Assembly (NCBI GenBank): GCA_902559395.1
Contig: CACEHR010000001.1
Location: 248,001-312,000, forward strand
Reading direction: 5' to 3'
DNA from: an uncultured Pelagibacteraceae bacterium
Lineage (GTDB): Bacteria > Pseudomonadota > Alphaproteobacteria > Pelagibacterales > Pelagibacteraceae
DNA length: 64,000 bases
Below, piece by piece: positions 42,644 to 51,755 of the stretch; within the stretch, counting starts at the first letter, position 1; every line of letters starts with the position of its first letter. Under the pieces are notes generated by a model. The model saw nothing but the letters and a program-made list of their open reading frames with translations. It searched no databases and was not told the origin of the DNA. A program made the position numbers and the translations under genes.

Positions 42644-45178
42644 TTATTGATTTCTTATTAGAGGATAAACTTTAGGATTTAGATATTTTAAGTTTGTTAG
42701 CAGTATTAAAATTAAAGTAACAAAGCCAATTGAAAATCCTAAATAAATTAAAACTTTAAAGTCAAACATCCACACTAGCTCAAAAATATTTTCTATAATA
42801 AATTTTGAACCAATCACTGCAAAAAATATTGCAATTAAAATTACAGATTTAAAAATAATTATGAATTCAATTAATGATGAAAAAATAATTTGTTTTTTTG
42901 AAAAACCTAAAATTTTAAAGACTAAATTTTGATATTCTTTTACTTTTCCTTGAACCATAATTGCACTCGAAATCACGATTAACCCTATAACAATAGTAAC
43001 CGCTGAAATTAAAGTAACTGCAATAAATACTTTATTTAAAACAGCTGTAACTTTAGATAAATAATCTGCAATTTTTATCATTGATAAACTTGGCATAATT
43101 TCAAGCATTTCAGTTTCATCAAATTTATTTGAATTAAATTTTGCAGTAGCCAAATATTCGTGTGGAATATTTTTTGCAAATTGAGGATTAAATAACATTG
43201 CAAAGTTGATGCTTAAATCTCGATAATCTACCTCTCTGAAATTAATTATTTTTCCTTCAATTTCACGCCCATAAACATTTAAAGTAAAAATATCTCCTAA
43301 CTGGATATTTAAATCTTTAGCAACTTTTGCATCTAAAGATATTTGAAGTTGATCTGGGTTTGATAAATCCCACCATTCACCTTGTAAAATTGGATTGTCT
43401 TCAGGTACATTTTCTACCCAAGAAGATCTTCGTTCACTACCAATTACCCAGTAACTATCATTATCTGGTTTAATATAAGTGTTAGGATCTACACCATTAA
43501 TTTTTACAATTCCAGAAGATACCATTGGCACAATTTCAATAGATGCATTGGGATCCATATTTAAAATACCTTGCTCAAATTTCTCTCTTTCTCCTTTTTG
43601 AATACCGACGAAGAAATAATCAGGTGCAATATCCGGAATAGATTTAGCTATTTCTCTTTGAAAATTTGTACCAACTAAAGCTAATGTTAATAACAAAGTA
43701 ACCCCTAAGCCAAGAGACATGACTGTAATGGGAGTTATACTTTTTGTTTGAGTAATATTTTTAATTGAAACTTTTAAAGAAATTATTGAACTAGATTTGA
43801 ATTTTTTTAGGAAAAAAATGATTAATTTTGAAAGTAAAAAAAATACAATTAAACACACAAAAAAAGCAGCAAAGTAGCCCAAGCTATAAGAAGGCTGTTC
43901 AGATCCAACTGTGAATAATAAAATTAAGATAGATAATAAAACAAAGCTAAGAACAACTGATCTTTTAGAATAATAAAATTGAAGATTTTGAAATACGTTT
44001 CTAAATAAATTAGACGCTTTTACTTGATCAATAGAACTGATTGTTGGGATAGTAAAAATTACTAGAACCAATAATCCCACTAAAAATATTTTTAAAAAAT
44101 TTAGTAAAGAAAACACTGGATAAACATTCAATCCTAATCCATCGGATAAATATTTATCTGCTATTGGCACAATTAAAAAACTCGACCCATAAGCAACAAC
44201 AGTTATAATAAATAAAAGTATAAATAACTGCAGATAATATAGAGTTTTAATATTACCTGAATAAAAGCCAACTGCTTTTCGTACAGCTATCGACATATTG
44301 TTTTGATTAATAAAAGAAAGCAAAGTATTTGCTATTCCAATACCTGCTATCAACATTGCACTGATTGATACGAGAGATAAAAATTGAGAAAAATTATTAA
44401 TAATTCTCTTTATACCACTTGCAGAATTTTCAGGATATCTAAGTTTAACTTTTTGATCTTCTTTAAATATTTCTTCAATTCGTTTCTCAATTTCTTCAGG
44501 CTTATCATTGTCATTAAACTTTACTTTATATTCATAGTTTAAAAAGCTTCCAATTCCGTTTAGTTTTAAAATTTCTAAAGTTTGTTTTCCTGCTAAAGCC
44601 CAATCGCCAAATGCAACAAATCCACTTACATCTGGTACTGATTTAATAATTCCAATTACTGTAAAATTTTGATCTTGAACTTTTACTATTTCGTTAATTT
44701 TAATATTTAGGGTTTTTGATAAACTTTCATTGATCAGGATAGTATTAGGTTCTTTTTGCATTCTTTCATAAGCACCCATTGGTTCATAAACAACATTTCC
44801 ATATAAAGGATATTTTTCATCCACAGTTTTAATTCTAGTAAATAATGATTTATTTTTTTCTCTGCCAGTAGTTGAAAGCATAGTGCTGAACTCAATCATT
44901 TGAGAAACAGTTGCAAATTCTTTTACTTTGTTAACTAGATCTAAATTTCCTTGATTACGATTGTAATCAATCTCTAAATCTCCACCCAAAAGTGCTTTGG
45001 CATTATCATTAAGTTGTTTTTTAAGACTATCTTCAATTGTGAAAATAGCACTTAAGATAAAAAGACTTATAAATAGGGTAAGAATGATACTAGAAATTTT
45101 ATGATAATTTCTACTTAAGTCTTTTAAAGCATATTTAAAAATCAAACTAAATTCTGAGAGATTATTTAATTTTTCCAT
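42644..45178 (-). CDS. FtsX-like ABC transporter permease (YbbP type)
   Basis: An 844-residue membrane protein of the YbbP group, with two FtsX domains and an N-terminal MacB-like periplasmic part. The paired permease cores are visible at about residues 250-370 and about 720-840, with large soluble regions between. YbbP is an inner-membrane ABC permease of unknown substrate and likely acts on lipoproteins or cell-envelope lipids. The start overlaps the ATPase gene by 17 bases. The pair is divergent from the TesA-like gene, as in E. coli. Confidence 0.87.
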   Translation of the reverse strand: MEKLNNLSEFSLIFKYALKDLSRNYHKISSIILTLFISLFILSAIFTIEDSLKKQLNDNAKALLGGDLEIDYNRNQGNLDLVNKVKEFATVSQMIEFSTMLSTTGREKNKSLFTRIKTVDEKYPLYGNVVYEPMGAYERMQKEPNTILINESLSKTLNIKINEIVKVQDQNFTVIGIIKSVPDVSGFVAFGDWALAGKQTLEILKLNGIGSFLNYEYKVKFNDNDKPEEIEKRIEEIFKEDQKVKLRYPENSASGIKRIINNFSQFLSLVSISAMLIAGIGIANTLLSFINQNNMSIAVRKAVGFYSGNIKTLYYLQLFILLFIITVVAYGSSFLIVPIADKYLSDGLGLNVYPVFSLLNFLKIFLVGLLVLVIFTIPTISSIDQVKASNLFRNVFQNLQFYYSKRSVVLSFVLLSILILLFTVGSEQPSYSLGYFAAFFVCLIVFFLLSKLIIFFLKKFKSSSIISLKVSIKNITQTKSITPITVMSLGLGVTLLLTLALVGTNFQREIAKSIPDIAPDYFFVGIQKGEREKFEQGILNMDPNASIEIVPMVSSGIVKINGVDPNTYIKPDNDSYWVIGSERRSSWVENVPEDNPILQGEWWDLSNPDQLQISLDAKVAKDLNIQLGDIFTLNVYGREIEGKIINFREVDYRDLSINFAMLFNPQFAKNIPHEYLATAKFNSNKFDETEMLEIMPSLSMIKIADYLSKVTAVLNKVFIAVTLISAVTIVIGLIVISSAIMVQGKVKEYQNLVFKILGFSKKQIIFSSLIEFIIIFKSVILIAIFFAVIGSKFIIENIFELVWMFDFKVLIYLGFSIGFVTLILILLTNLKYLNPKVYPLIRNQ

Positions 45179-45827
45179 CTTTAATTTTTATTTTTCTTTT
45201 AGCTTTGTCGGCAAGTTTAGGATCATGGGTTACCATGATTAAAGACGAACCTTCTTCTTTGACATACTTAAATAAAATATTTGCAATCATGATAGAATTT
45301 TCAGTATCTAAGTTTCCTGTTGGTTCATCTGCTAAGATTAATTCTGGTTTCATCGCAATTGCTCTAGCTATAGCAACTCGTTGTTGTTCACCACCTGATA
45401 ATTGACTTGGTAAATTATTTAAACGATGTTTCAAACCAAAACGATCTAATAAAATTTTAGCTTCTTTTTCTGGATTTTTAAAATTATTAAGTTCAAGTGT
45501 TAAAGCAACATTTTCAACAGCTGTGTAATTAGGAATTAAATAAAACGACTGAAATATTATTCCAATATTTTTCTTTCTTATCTCCGACACTTCATCTTCA
45601 CTAAGGCCTGTTATTTCTTGATCATTAAAAATTATTTTACCAGAAGTAGGTTTTTCTAAGCCTCCAATTAACATTATTAAACTTGTTTTCCCTGAGCCAC
45701 TTTCTCCAACTACTGAAACAGTTTCTTTTTTCTTAATATTTAAATCAATATTTTTTAAAACACTGATACTATCTTTGCCAGTTTGGTATTTGAGATTTAT
45801 TTTTTTTAATTTAAGAAGAGTACTCAT
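45162..45827 (-). CDS. ABC transporter ATPase (YbbA/LolD type)
   Basis: A 221-residue ATPase. Walker A is GESGSGKTSL, the signature LSGGEQQRVAIARA, Walker B LILADEPTGNLD, and the switch histidine is in MVTHDPKLA. The start ATG at 45827 gives MSTLLKL. Its CAT overlaps the ATG of the divergent TesA-like gene: the two start codons share bases on opposite strands. LolD-type ATPases are the closest style. It works with the FtsX-like permease downstream. Confidence 0.92.
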   Translation of the reverse strand: MSTLLKLKKINLKYQTGKDSISVLKNIDLNIKKKETVSVVGESGSGKTSLIMLIGGLEKPTSGKIIFNDQEITGLSEDEVSEIRKKNIGIIFQSFYLIPNYTAVENVALTLELNNFKNPEKEAKILLDRFGLKHRLNNLPSQLSGGEQQRVAIARAIAMKPELILADEPTGNLDTENSIMIANILFKYVKEEGSSLIMVTHDPKLADKAKRKIKIKDGKIK

Positions 45828-46437
45828 GAGTAAAACTATATTTATAAAAATTTTAATAATCTTTCTAGTGCACATAAACGCATGTGCAATAGAAAAGGTA
45901 GTTTTGTTTGGTGATAGTTTGATGGCTGGATATGGATTACCTAAAGAACATCATTTATCAATAGTTTTAGAAAACAATCTTAAACAAGCTGGGTTAAATA
46001 TTAAAGTCATTAATGGAAGTGTGTCTGGAAGCACATCATCAGGTGGATTGAATAGAGCAGATTGGAGTTTATCAGAGCCAGGTATTGATTTAATTATTTT
46101 AGGATTAGGAGCTAATGATATGCTTAGAGGAATTCAACCAGAGGAAACAGAAAGAAATTTAGAACAAATAATAAAAGTTGCTCAGAATAAACAAATTAAA
46201 ATTATTTTAGCTGGAATGATGGCACCAGATACTCATGGGGAAAAATATAAAAAAGAGTTTGATGCTATTTATCCAAAGTTATCGAAAAAATATAATTTAG
46301 CGTTAATCCCATTTCTTCTTGAAGGTGTGGCACTTAATCCAAGTTTGAATCAACAGGACGGTATACACCCCAACAAAGATGGAACAATTAAAGTAAGTGA
46401 AACAATTAAAAAAACTATTATTAATATAATTAATTAA
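45826..46437 (+). CDS. tesA: TesA-like GDSL esterase/thioesterase, periplasmic
   Basis: A 203-residue SGNH hydrolase. A signal peptide (residues about 1-18, ending NACAIEK) precedes LFGDSLMAGYGL, the Ser-containing block I. Block III is GLGANDMLRGI and the last block is DGIHPNKDGT, with catalytic Asp and His. It cleaves lipids or thioesters. The ATG at 45826 overlaps that of the divergent ATPase gene. The next gene starts directly at its stop. Confidence 0.92.
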   Translation: MSKTIFIKILIIFLVHINACAIEKVVLFGDSLMAGYGLPKEHHLSIVLENNLKQAGLNIKVINGSVSGSTSSGGLNRADWSLSEPGIDLIILGLGANDMLRGIQPEETERNLEQIIKVAQNKQIKIILAGMMAPDTHGEKYKKEFDAIYPKLSKKYNLALIPFLLEGVALNPSLNQQDGIHPNKDGTIKVSETIKKTIINIIN

Positions 46438-46893
46438 ATGAAAATCTTTCTATCAATATTTAGCTTATTATGTTGTCTTAGTTTTGCTCAAGCTCAAAAC
46501 ACAAATATTACTTTAAATTCTGATTTAAACTTAAATTGTAAATTTGAAAAAGTAATTTTAAAAAATTCAGACTATAATTTTGAGTCTTTCACAAAAGATC
46601 AAATTAAAAGAAAAGATATTAATAAGTTAATAATCAAGTCTAAATCACCAGATGTTCTAAATGTAAAAAATTTATCAGATTTTTTTAATAAAATTGATTT
46701 AGAGGTTAAAATTTCAAATAAGGATATATTCTTAATTCAAGCATTCGATAAAGAGAGGAATTATTCTGAGTCTGCAGTCTATACTAGAAAAACAGGCGAA
46801 CTTATTCACGAAATCACAACCAACATAAAACAAGAGGAAAAAGAAAAAGATATTTCTTTTTATAGTTGTAAAAATAACAACAAAGACACTTAA
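46438..46893 (+). CDS. Hypothetical secreted protein
   Basis: A 151-residue protein with a clear signal peptide (residues 1-19, ending AQAQNTN). The rest is hydrophilic, lysine- and asparagine-rich, with cysteines near both ends of the mature part (LNCKFEK and YSCKNN) that may form a disulfide. It follows tesA without a gap. No family recognised. A periplasmic role is likely. Confidence 0.7.
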   Translation: MKIFLSIFSLLCCLSFAQAQNTNITLNSDLNLNCKFEKVILKNSDYNFESFTKDQIKRKDINKLIIKSKSPDVLNVKNLSDFFNKIDLEVKISNKDIFLIQAFDKERNYSESAVYTRKTGELIHEITTNIKQEEKEKDISFYSCKNNNKDT

Positions 46894-46933
46894 GACCAAA
46901 GACTCCAATTCTAATATTTGATAATATCTAAAT

Positions 46934-47482
46934 ATGAAGAGGTTATTGTTAGTAATTTTGGTTTATTTATTTTCACAGGTTAGCTCTTTTGCAAACGAAA
47001 GGGATACTAGACTGAACCAATTGTTTAATCAGTTAAAAGCAGATAAATCGAAAGTAGCTTTTATAATTGAACAAGAAATTTGGGCTTTATGGAGTACTCA
47101 TCCAACAGATGAAAAACTTACTGCAAGATTAGAAGAGGGCTCTCAATTAGTGAGAGATCAAAACTATATAAAAGCAAAAGATATTTTTACTGAAGTTATT
47201 AATCATGATCAAAACTGGGCAGAGGCATGGAATAAAAGAGCAACTGTACTTTATATGCTAGGAGAATTTCAAAAATCTCAAGATGATATAGATCAAGTTT
47301 TAGCCCTAGAACAAAGACACTTTGGAGCTTTAGCAGGACAGGGTTTGGTAAATATTCAACTTAAGAATTATGAAAAAGCGATTAGAAGTTACGAACAAGC
47401 GCAAGAAATTTATCCTGCTATGAGATCACCAAAAATTATGATTAAGCAAATAGAAGAATTAATGAAACAGCAAACAATATAA
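46934..47482 (+). CDS. Secreted TPR-repeat protein
   Basis: A 182-residue protein with a signal peptide (residues 1-20, ending SFANERD). Three helix-turn-helix TPR units follow: AKDIFTEVINHDQNWAEAWN, RATVLYMLGEFQKSQDDID and GQGLVNIQLKNYEKAIRSYE. The characteristic W/G/Y/A/F/A/P pattern is visible. It is probably a periplasmic binding scaffold. Its stop overlaps the SRAP start (TAATG). Confidence 0.85.
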   Translation: MKRLLLVILVYLFSQVSSFANERDTRLNQLFNQLKADKSKVAFIIEQEIWALWSTHPTDEKLTARLEEGSQLVRDQNYIKAKDIFTEVINHDQNWAEAWNKRATVLYMLGEFQKSQDDIDQVLALEQRHFGALAGQGLVNIQLKNYEKAIRSYEQAQEIYPAMRSPKIMIKQIEELMKQQTI

Positions 47483-48102
47483 TGTGTGGAAGATACGTAG
47501 TAAAAAACCCAGTAACAAAAACAAATAAATTAGTTAAATCAGCAATTCAAGTTGAAGATACTGAAAACTATAATGCTCATCCATATCAAAAACTGCCTGT
47601 AATAAAAAAATATAAAAATGGAAATACTTTGGAAAATCTACAATGGGGTTTAATACCCAGTTGGGCTAAAGACAAAGATTTTAAAGCTTTGATTAATGCA
47701 AGACTTGAGACCATTGATGAAAAGGTTTCCTTTAAAAAATTGATTAAAAACAACCGATGTGTTGCTGTAGCAGATGGTTTTTATGAATGGAAAAGAGAAG
47801 AGAAAGAAAAAACTCCTCATTATTTTATCCGTGAAGATATAAATCCTATTTTTTTTGCAGGGATTTTTGAAAATGATCAGTTCTGTTTAATTACAGAAGA
47901 AGCAAAAGAAAATATAAATGAAATTCACCACAGACAACCAGTTATTTTAAATCAAGCTGATATTAATCGTTATTTAAATTTAGAATTACAAGGCTCTGCA
48001 TTTTTAAAAGAACGTAAAATTCCAAATTTAATTTTTCATGAAGTGTCAAAAGACGTTAATAAACCCACAAATAACAGCGCTTCTCTAATTCAAAAAGTAT
48101 AA
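47482..48102 (+). CDS. SRAP (YedK/HMCES) DNA-crosslink protein
   Basis: A 206-residue SOS-response-associated peptidase family protein. The nucleophilic Cys2 is in MCGRYV. NARLETIDEKVSF, the glutamate in DGFYEWKR and the histidine in HHRQPVIL complete the site. This family binds and crosslinks to abasic sites in single-stranded DNA to protect replication forks. The HxRMP motif reads HHRQP, a small variation. Its ATG overlaps the TPR gene stop. It is convergent with the RhlE-like helicase. Confidence 0.92.
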   Translation: MCGRYVVKNPVTKTNKLVKSAIQVEDTENYNAHPYQKLPVIKKYKNGNTLENLQWGLIPSWAKDKDFKALINARLETIDEKVSFKKLIKNNRCVAVADGFYEWKREEKEKTPHYFIREDINPIFFAGIFENDQFCLITEEAKENINEIHHRQPVILNQADINRYLNLELQGSAFLKERKIPNLIFHEVSKDVNKPTNNSASLIQKV

Positions 48103-48104
48103 TT

Positions 48105-49385
48105 TTATTTACGTTTATTTTTCTTAAATCTAAAATTTTTAGGTCTTTTTCTATTTTTAAATTTTCTTTTATTTTTATTTTCAAATTTTTTAAATTTCTT
48201 CTTTTTACTTAATTTGTTATTAGAAAATTTCTTTTTAAATTTATTTTTTTTATTAAATTTCTTTCCTTTTTGATTATTTGTTTTTGCTTCTTCTTTAACT
48301 TTAAAGTCTGGATCAATTAGTTTTTGGATAGATCTCCACATATTTCTATCGTTATTAGTTAAAAAGGTTAAAGCTGAACCATCTTTTCCAGCTCTACCAG
48401 TTCTACCTATTCGATGAATATAATCTTCAGGTACTTGCGGAAGATCATAATTAATTACGTGTTTTATAACTGGTATATCTAATCCACGTGCAGCTACATC
48501 GGTTGCAACTAAAATTCTACTGTTACCATTTCTAAAACCTCTAATTACACGATCTCTTTTACTTTGTCTTAGGTTTCCATGGATAGCATCAGCTTTATGT
48601 CCATCATATTTTAATCGCTTAACTATTTTATCAGCGCCATGTTTAGTCTTCACAAAAACTAAAATAGAACCACTTCTTTCAACTAACTGATTTATTAGTT
48701 CATGATATTTTTTATCAGGTGTAATTTGAAAAGTTTCTTGTTTAATTTTTTCAATTGGTGTTGATAAAGATCCAACTGAAACTCTTTCAGGATTATTAAG
48801 ATATTTTTGTGAAATTTTTAAAATATTTTCAGGTAAAGTAGCTGAAAATAATAGTGTTTGATGTTTATTTGGTACAAATTTTAAAATCAATTCTATTTGT
48901 GGGGTAAAACCCATGTCTAACATTCGATCAGTTTCATCTAGAACTAGGTAATTTACTTTTGATAGGTTTAAACTTTTACGCTCAATGTGATCATTAATTC
49001 TTCCCGGCGTTCCAACTATAATTCTTGCCCTTTTATTTAATTGTCTTAGTTGTTTTTGCATACTCTCGCCACCAATTAAAAGGGCATTTCCAATTCCTAT
49101 TTCTCTAACGTTCAGCTTTAAAACTGTTTCCATTACTTGTGTTGCAAGTTCTCTTGTTGGACAAATAATTAGAGCCATAGCTTGCTTGTCTTTAAGAAGT
49201 TTATTAATCATTGGAATAGTAAATGCTAATGTTTTACCAGTACCTGTTTGTGCGGTACCTAGAACATCTTTTCCTTCTAAACTAATTGGTATCGATTGAC
49301 TTTGAATAGGTGTTGGAACTTTAAAATCAGCTAATTCGATTGATTTTTTTAGTTTGTTTTCGATATTGAGATCAGAGAAATTCAT
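48105..49385 (-). CDS. rhlE: DEAD-box RNA helicase, RhlE type
   Basis: A 426-residue helicase. The Q motif is FKVPTPIQSQSIP, motif I AQTGTGKT, and motif II reads VLDETDRMLD, so DETD replaces DEAD. Motif III is LFSATLP and motif VI HRIGRTGRAGKDG. After residue 365 comes a long lysine/arginine-rich tail, as in RhlE-type cold-response helicases that bind RNA. The Thr in motif II is a conservative change seen in some subfamilies. It probably remodels ribosomal or messenger RNA. Confidence 0.92.
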   Translation of the reverse strand: MNFSDLNIENKLKKSIELADFKVPTPIQSQSIPISLEGKDVLGTAQTGTGKTLAFTIPMINKLLKDKQAMALIICPTRELATQVMETVLKLNVREIGIGNALLIGGESMQKQLRQLNKRARIIVGTPGRINDHIERKSLNLSKVNYLVLDETDRMLDMGFTPQIELILKFVPNKHQTLLFSATLPENILKISQKYLNNPERVSVGSLSTPIEKIKQETFQITPDKKYHELINQLVERSGSILVFVKTKHGADKIVKRLKYDGHKADAIHGNLRQSKRDRVIRGFRNGNSRILVATDVAARGLDIPVIKHVINYDLPQVPEDYIHRIGRTGRAGKDGSALTFLTNNDRNMWRSIQKLIDPDFKVKEEAKTNNQKGKKFNKKNKFKKKFSNNKLSKKKKFKKFENKNKRKFKNRKRPKNFRFKKNKRK

Positions 49386-49468
49386 TATGTAGGTAAAGAT
49401 ATATATTTAAGTAATTAAGTGTCTGCTTATATCTATTTGTAACAAATACAACAAATAGTTTGAAAATA

Positions 49469-49954
49469 TTAATCTCTAAAATTTACAAAGTCTATTGGAA
49501 GACCAATATCAATTCCTTTGATTGCTGCTATAGCTTCTTGAAGATCATCTTTCTTTTTACCATCTACTCTTAATTCATCACCTTGGATTTTAATTTGAAT
49601 TTTAAGTTTTAGTTTTTTGATATCAGCAATAACTTTTTTAGCATTTTCTTGGGTAATTCCTTCTTTTAATTCACTTACTTGTCTAATAGATCCTCCTGAC
49701 GCTCCTTCAGAACTTTTAACTTCTAAAACTCTTGGATCTACTTTTCGTCTAACCAAATGTGTTTGTAATAATTCATTTACTTGCTTTAATTTTAATTCAT
49801 CAGGCGCATTAGTAGTGACTGATTTATCTTTTCTTTCAATTGAAATATGAAGTCCTTTAAAATCATAACGATTACTGATTTCTCTTATACAATTAGCTAA
49901 AGCATTATCAAATTCTTGATAATTAATTTTACTTATCACATCAAATGAAGGCAT
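49469..49954 (-). CDS. yajQ: YajQ-family nucleotide-binding protein
   Basis: A 161-residue protein of the UPF0234/YajQ family. MPSFDVISKINYQEFDNAL is the typical start, and NRYDFKG and VRDELRVDGKKKDDLQ-like segments follow. YajQ members bind c-di-GMP or nucleic acids in some species. The function here is unknown. It lies alone on the minus strand between rhlE and the site-2 protease. Confidence 0.93.
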   Translation of the reverse strand: MPSFDVISKINYQEFDNALANCIREISNRYDFKGLHISIERKDKSVTTNAPDELKLKQVNELLQTHLVRRKVDPRVLEVKSSEGASGGSIRQVSELKEGITQENAKKVIADIKKLKLKIQIKIQGDELRVDGKKKDDLQEAIAAIKGIDIGLPIDFVNFRD

Positions 49955-50065
49955 GAATATATCATACAGTATTAATGATGAAAATTTAAACTAAATAATA
50001 AAATTTAGCAATAATAAGGCATTTTAGCTTATTGAGTTAATTGTAAATAATAATATATTTAAGTC

Positions 50066-51178
50066 ATGCTTAGTTATATTATTCCATTTTTAATACTTAT
50101 CTTAGTAGTCGTTTTTATACATGAATATGGACACTACTATTTTGCAAGAAAATATGGAGTAGGTGTTACAGATTTTTCAATCGGTTTTGGTAAAGAGTTA
50201 TTTGGTTGGAATGATAAATCAGGCACAAGATGGAAAATATGTGCAATTCCTCTAGGTGGATATGTAAAATTTTTTGGAGATAGGAATGTTTATTCACAAG
50301 CTGATCATCAAGAAATATTAGAAAAATATAATGAAGAGGAACGGGAAAAATTATTTATTTTAAAACCCTTGTACCAAAGAGTTTTAATTGTATTTGGCGG
50401 TCCTTTAGCTAATTTTTTACTAGCTTTAGTAATATTTTTTTCAATTTATACTTTTGTAGGTAAAGATTTTACTCCTGCAGTCATAAATGAAGTTCAAAAA
50501 GATAGTCCAGCAATGGTAGGAGGGCTAAAAGCTGAGGATATAATTTTAGAAATAGATGGTAATGAAGTTAAAAGTATTATGGAAGTTTCTAAGTTTATCA
50601 CTATGTCTACAGGTGATTTTATAGATTTCAAAGTTAAGCGTTCCTATGATGAATTAATACTAAAAGTAAAACCTAATATTGTTGAAGGTGATGATGGATT
50701 AGGGAATAAAATAAATAAAAGAATGGTAGGTATTAAGCTTGGTGCCTACAACAATAAAGTTAACCATGTTAAATTAGGACCTGCTCAGGCTTTATATCAT
50801 GCAGGTTATGAAGTTTATTTTGTAAGCGTTTCCTCATTAAAATACATCGGAGGAATGATTTTAGGTAAAGCAGATACTTCTCAATTAGGAGGACCAATTA
50901 GAATTGCTAAAATTTCTGGACAAGTTGCAACGTTTGGAGTGTTGGCTTTCATTAGTATGATGGCTTATATTTCAATAAGTTTGGGTCTTATTAATCTATT
51001 TCCAATACCTATGTTAGATGGAGGACATTTAATGTTTTATGCATTTGAGAAAGTTTTAGGTAGACCTTTGTCTCAAAAAACTCAAGAAGGTTTTTTTCGA
51101 ATCGGATTGTTTTTGTTGCTATCATTGATGTTTTTCACCACATTTAATGATCTAAAAGACCTAGGTTTATTTAGATAA
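50066..51178 (+). CDS. rseP: RseP-type site-2 intramembrane protease
   Basis: A 370-residue zinc protease in the membrane. The HEYGH zinc motif is in FIHEYGHYYFARKYGV (residues about 18-33) and the third ligand in FPIPMLDGGHL near residue 315. One PDZ-like domain (NEVQKDSPAMVGGLKAEDI) lies between. It would cut anti-sigma factors or signal-peptide remnants inside the membrane. In many bacteria rseP sits next to bamA; here it stands alone beside yajQ and the HU gene. Confidence 0.93.
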   Translation: MLSYIIPFLILILVVVFIHEYGHYYFARKYGVGVTDFSIGFGKELFGWNDKSGTRWKICAIPLGGYVKFFGDRNVYSQADHQEILEKYNEEEREKLFILKPLYQRVLIVFGGPLANFLLALVIFFSIYTFVGKDFTPAVINEVQKDSPAMVGGLKAEDIILEIDGNEVKSIMEVSKFITMSTGDFIDFKVKRSYDELILKVKPNIVEGDDGLGNKINKRMVGIKLGAYNNKVNHVKLGPAQALYHAGYEVYFVSVSSLKYIGGMILGKADTSQLGGPIRIAKISGQVATFGVLAFISMMAYISISLGLINLFPIPMLDGGHLMFYAFEKVLGRPLSQKTQEGFFRIGLFLLLSLMFFTTFNDLKDLGLFR

Positions 51179-51334
51179 TTCACATATTTAAAAGTTAAAA
51201 AAGTCAATAAAACCAACGTTTATTTATGTTTTTACAAGATATTGTGTGTTTTAAAAAATTAAACACTAAAAAAAAGCTTGATTTATCAACGTTTATGAGA
51301 AGTATAAATATTAACCAACAAAACCGGAGCTAAA

Positions 51335-51610
51335 ATGAACAAAAAACAACTAATTGCTAAGCTTTCTGGCTCATTAAATTTGAGCAAAGCAGATGCTGAG
51401 CGAACTTTTGATACAATTACCAACACTATTTTAGATGCTCTAAAAGGTGATGACTCAGTAAAAATTGCTGGGTTTGGTACGTACAAAGTAGCTAAAAGAA
51501 AAGCAAGAGTTGGAAGAAACCCAAGAACGGGTGAGCAGATTCAAATCGCTGCTTCTCAAAAGGTAAAATTCTTACCAGCTAAAGCTTTAAAAGAAGTATT
51601 CAACAGATAA
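51335..51610 (+). CDS. hup: DNA-binding protein HU
   Basis: A 91-residue histone-like protein with the HU pattern. MNKKQLIAKLSGSLNLSKA starts helix 1, and FGTYKVAKRKARVGRNPRTG is the DNA-contacting arm. It bends DNA and compacts the nucleoid. A CGGAGC ribosome-binding site lies 5 bases upstream. The gene has a 156-base leader with no other coding sequence. Confidence 0.96.
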   Translation: MNKKQLIAKLSGSLNLSKADAERTFDTITNTILDALKGDDSVKIAGFGTYKVAKRKARVGRNPRTGEQIQIAASQKVKFLPAKALKEVFNR

Positions 51611-51620
51611 TATTTTTTTT

Positions 51621-51660
51621 TAACAGCCCTAACGTTTTAAAAACACGTTTAGGGCTGTTA
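51621..51660 (+). terminator. Hairpin after the HU gene
   Basis: A 12-base perfect stem (TAACAGCCCTAA and TTAGGGCTGTTA) with an additional CG/CG pair and a 10-base loop. A T-run precedes it rather than follows it, so it may be a Rho-dependent or processing hairpin. It separates HU from the amtB leader. Confidence 0.6.
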
Positions 51661-51664
51661 CTAT

Positions 51665-51755
51665 ATGCAAAAACTGCATAGCCAATTTTCCTAATCAGCG
51701 TTAGTTTTAAAAATTAATAAAACTATAAGTCACCACTTAAACAAGTGGAGGTCTA
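51665..51755 (+). promoter_or_regulatory. amtB leader 1 with SD-proximal hairpin
   Basis: A 91-base leader. It begins with a small hairpin (ATGCA, AAAAC loop, TGCAT) and ends with a second hairpin, CCACTT-AAAC-AAGTGG at 51733-51748, whose 3' arm runs into the ribosome-binding site GGAGG, 4 bases before the ATG. The second amtB gene has a leader of the same length and layout. This suggests translational control. Confidence 0.55.

Noticed and set aside
48105..48300. Low-complexity lysine tail of the helicase as a separate repeat element
   Set aside because: It is the basic C-terminus of RhlE, a normal feature of the family.
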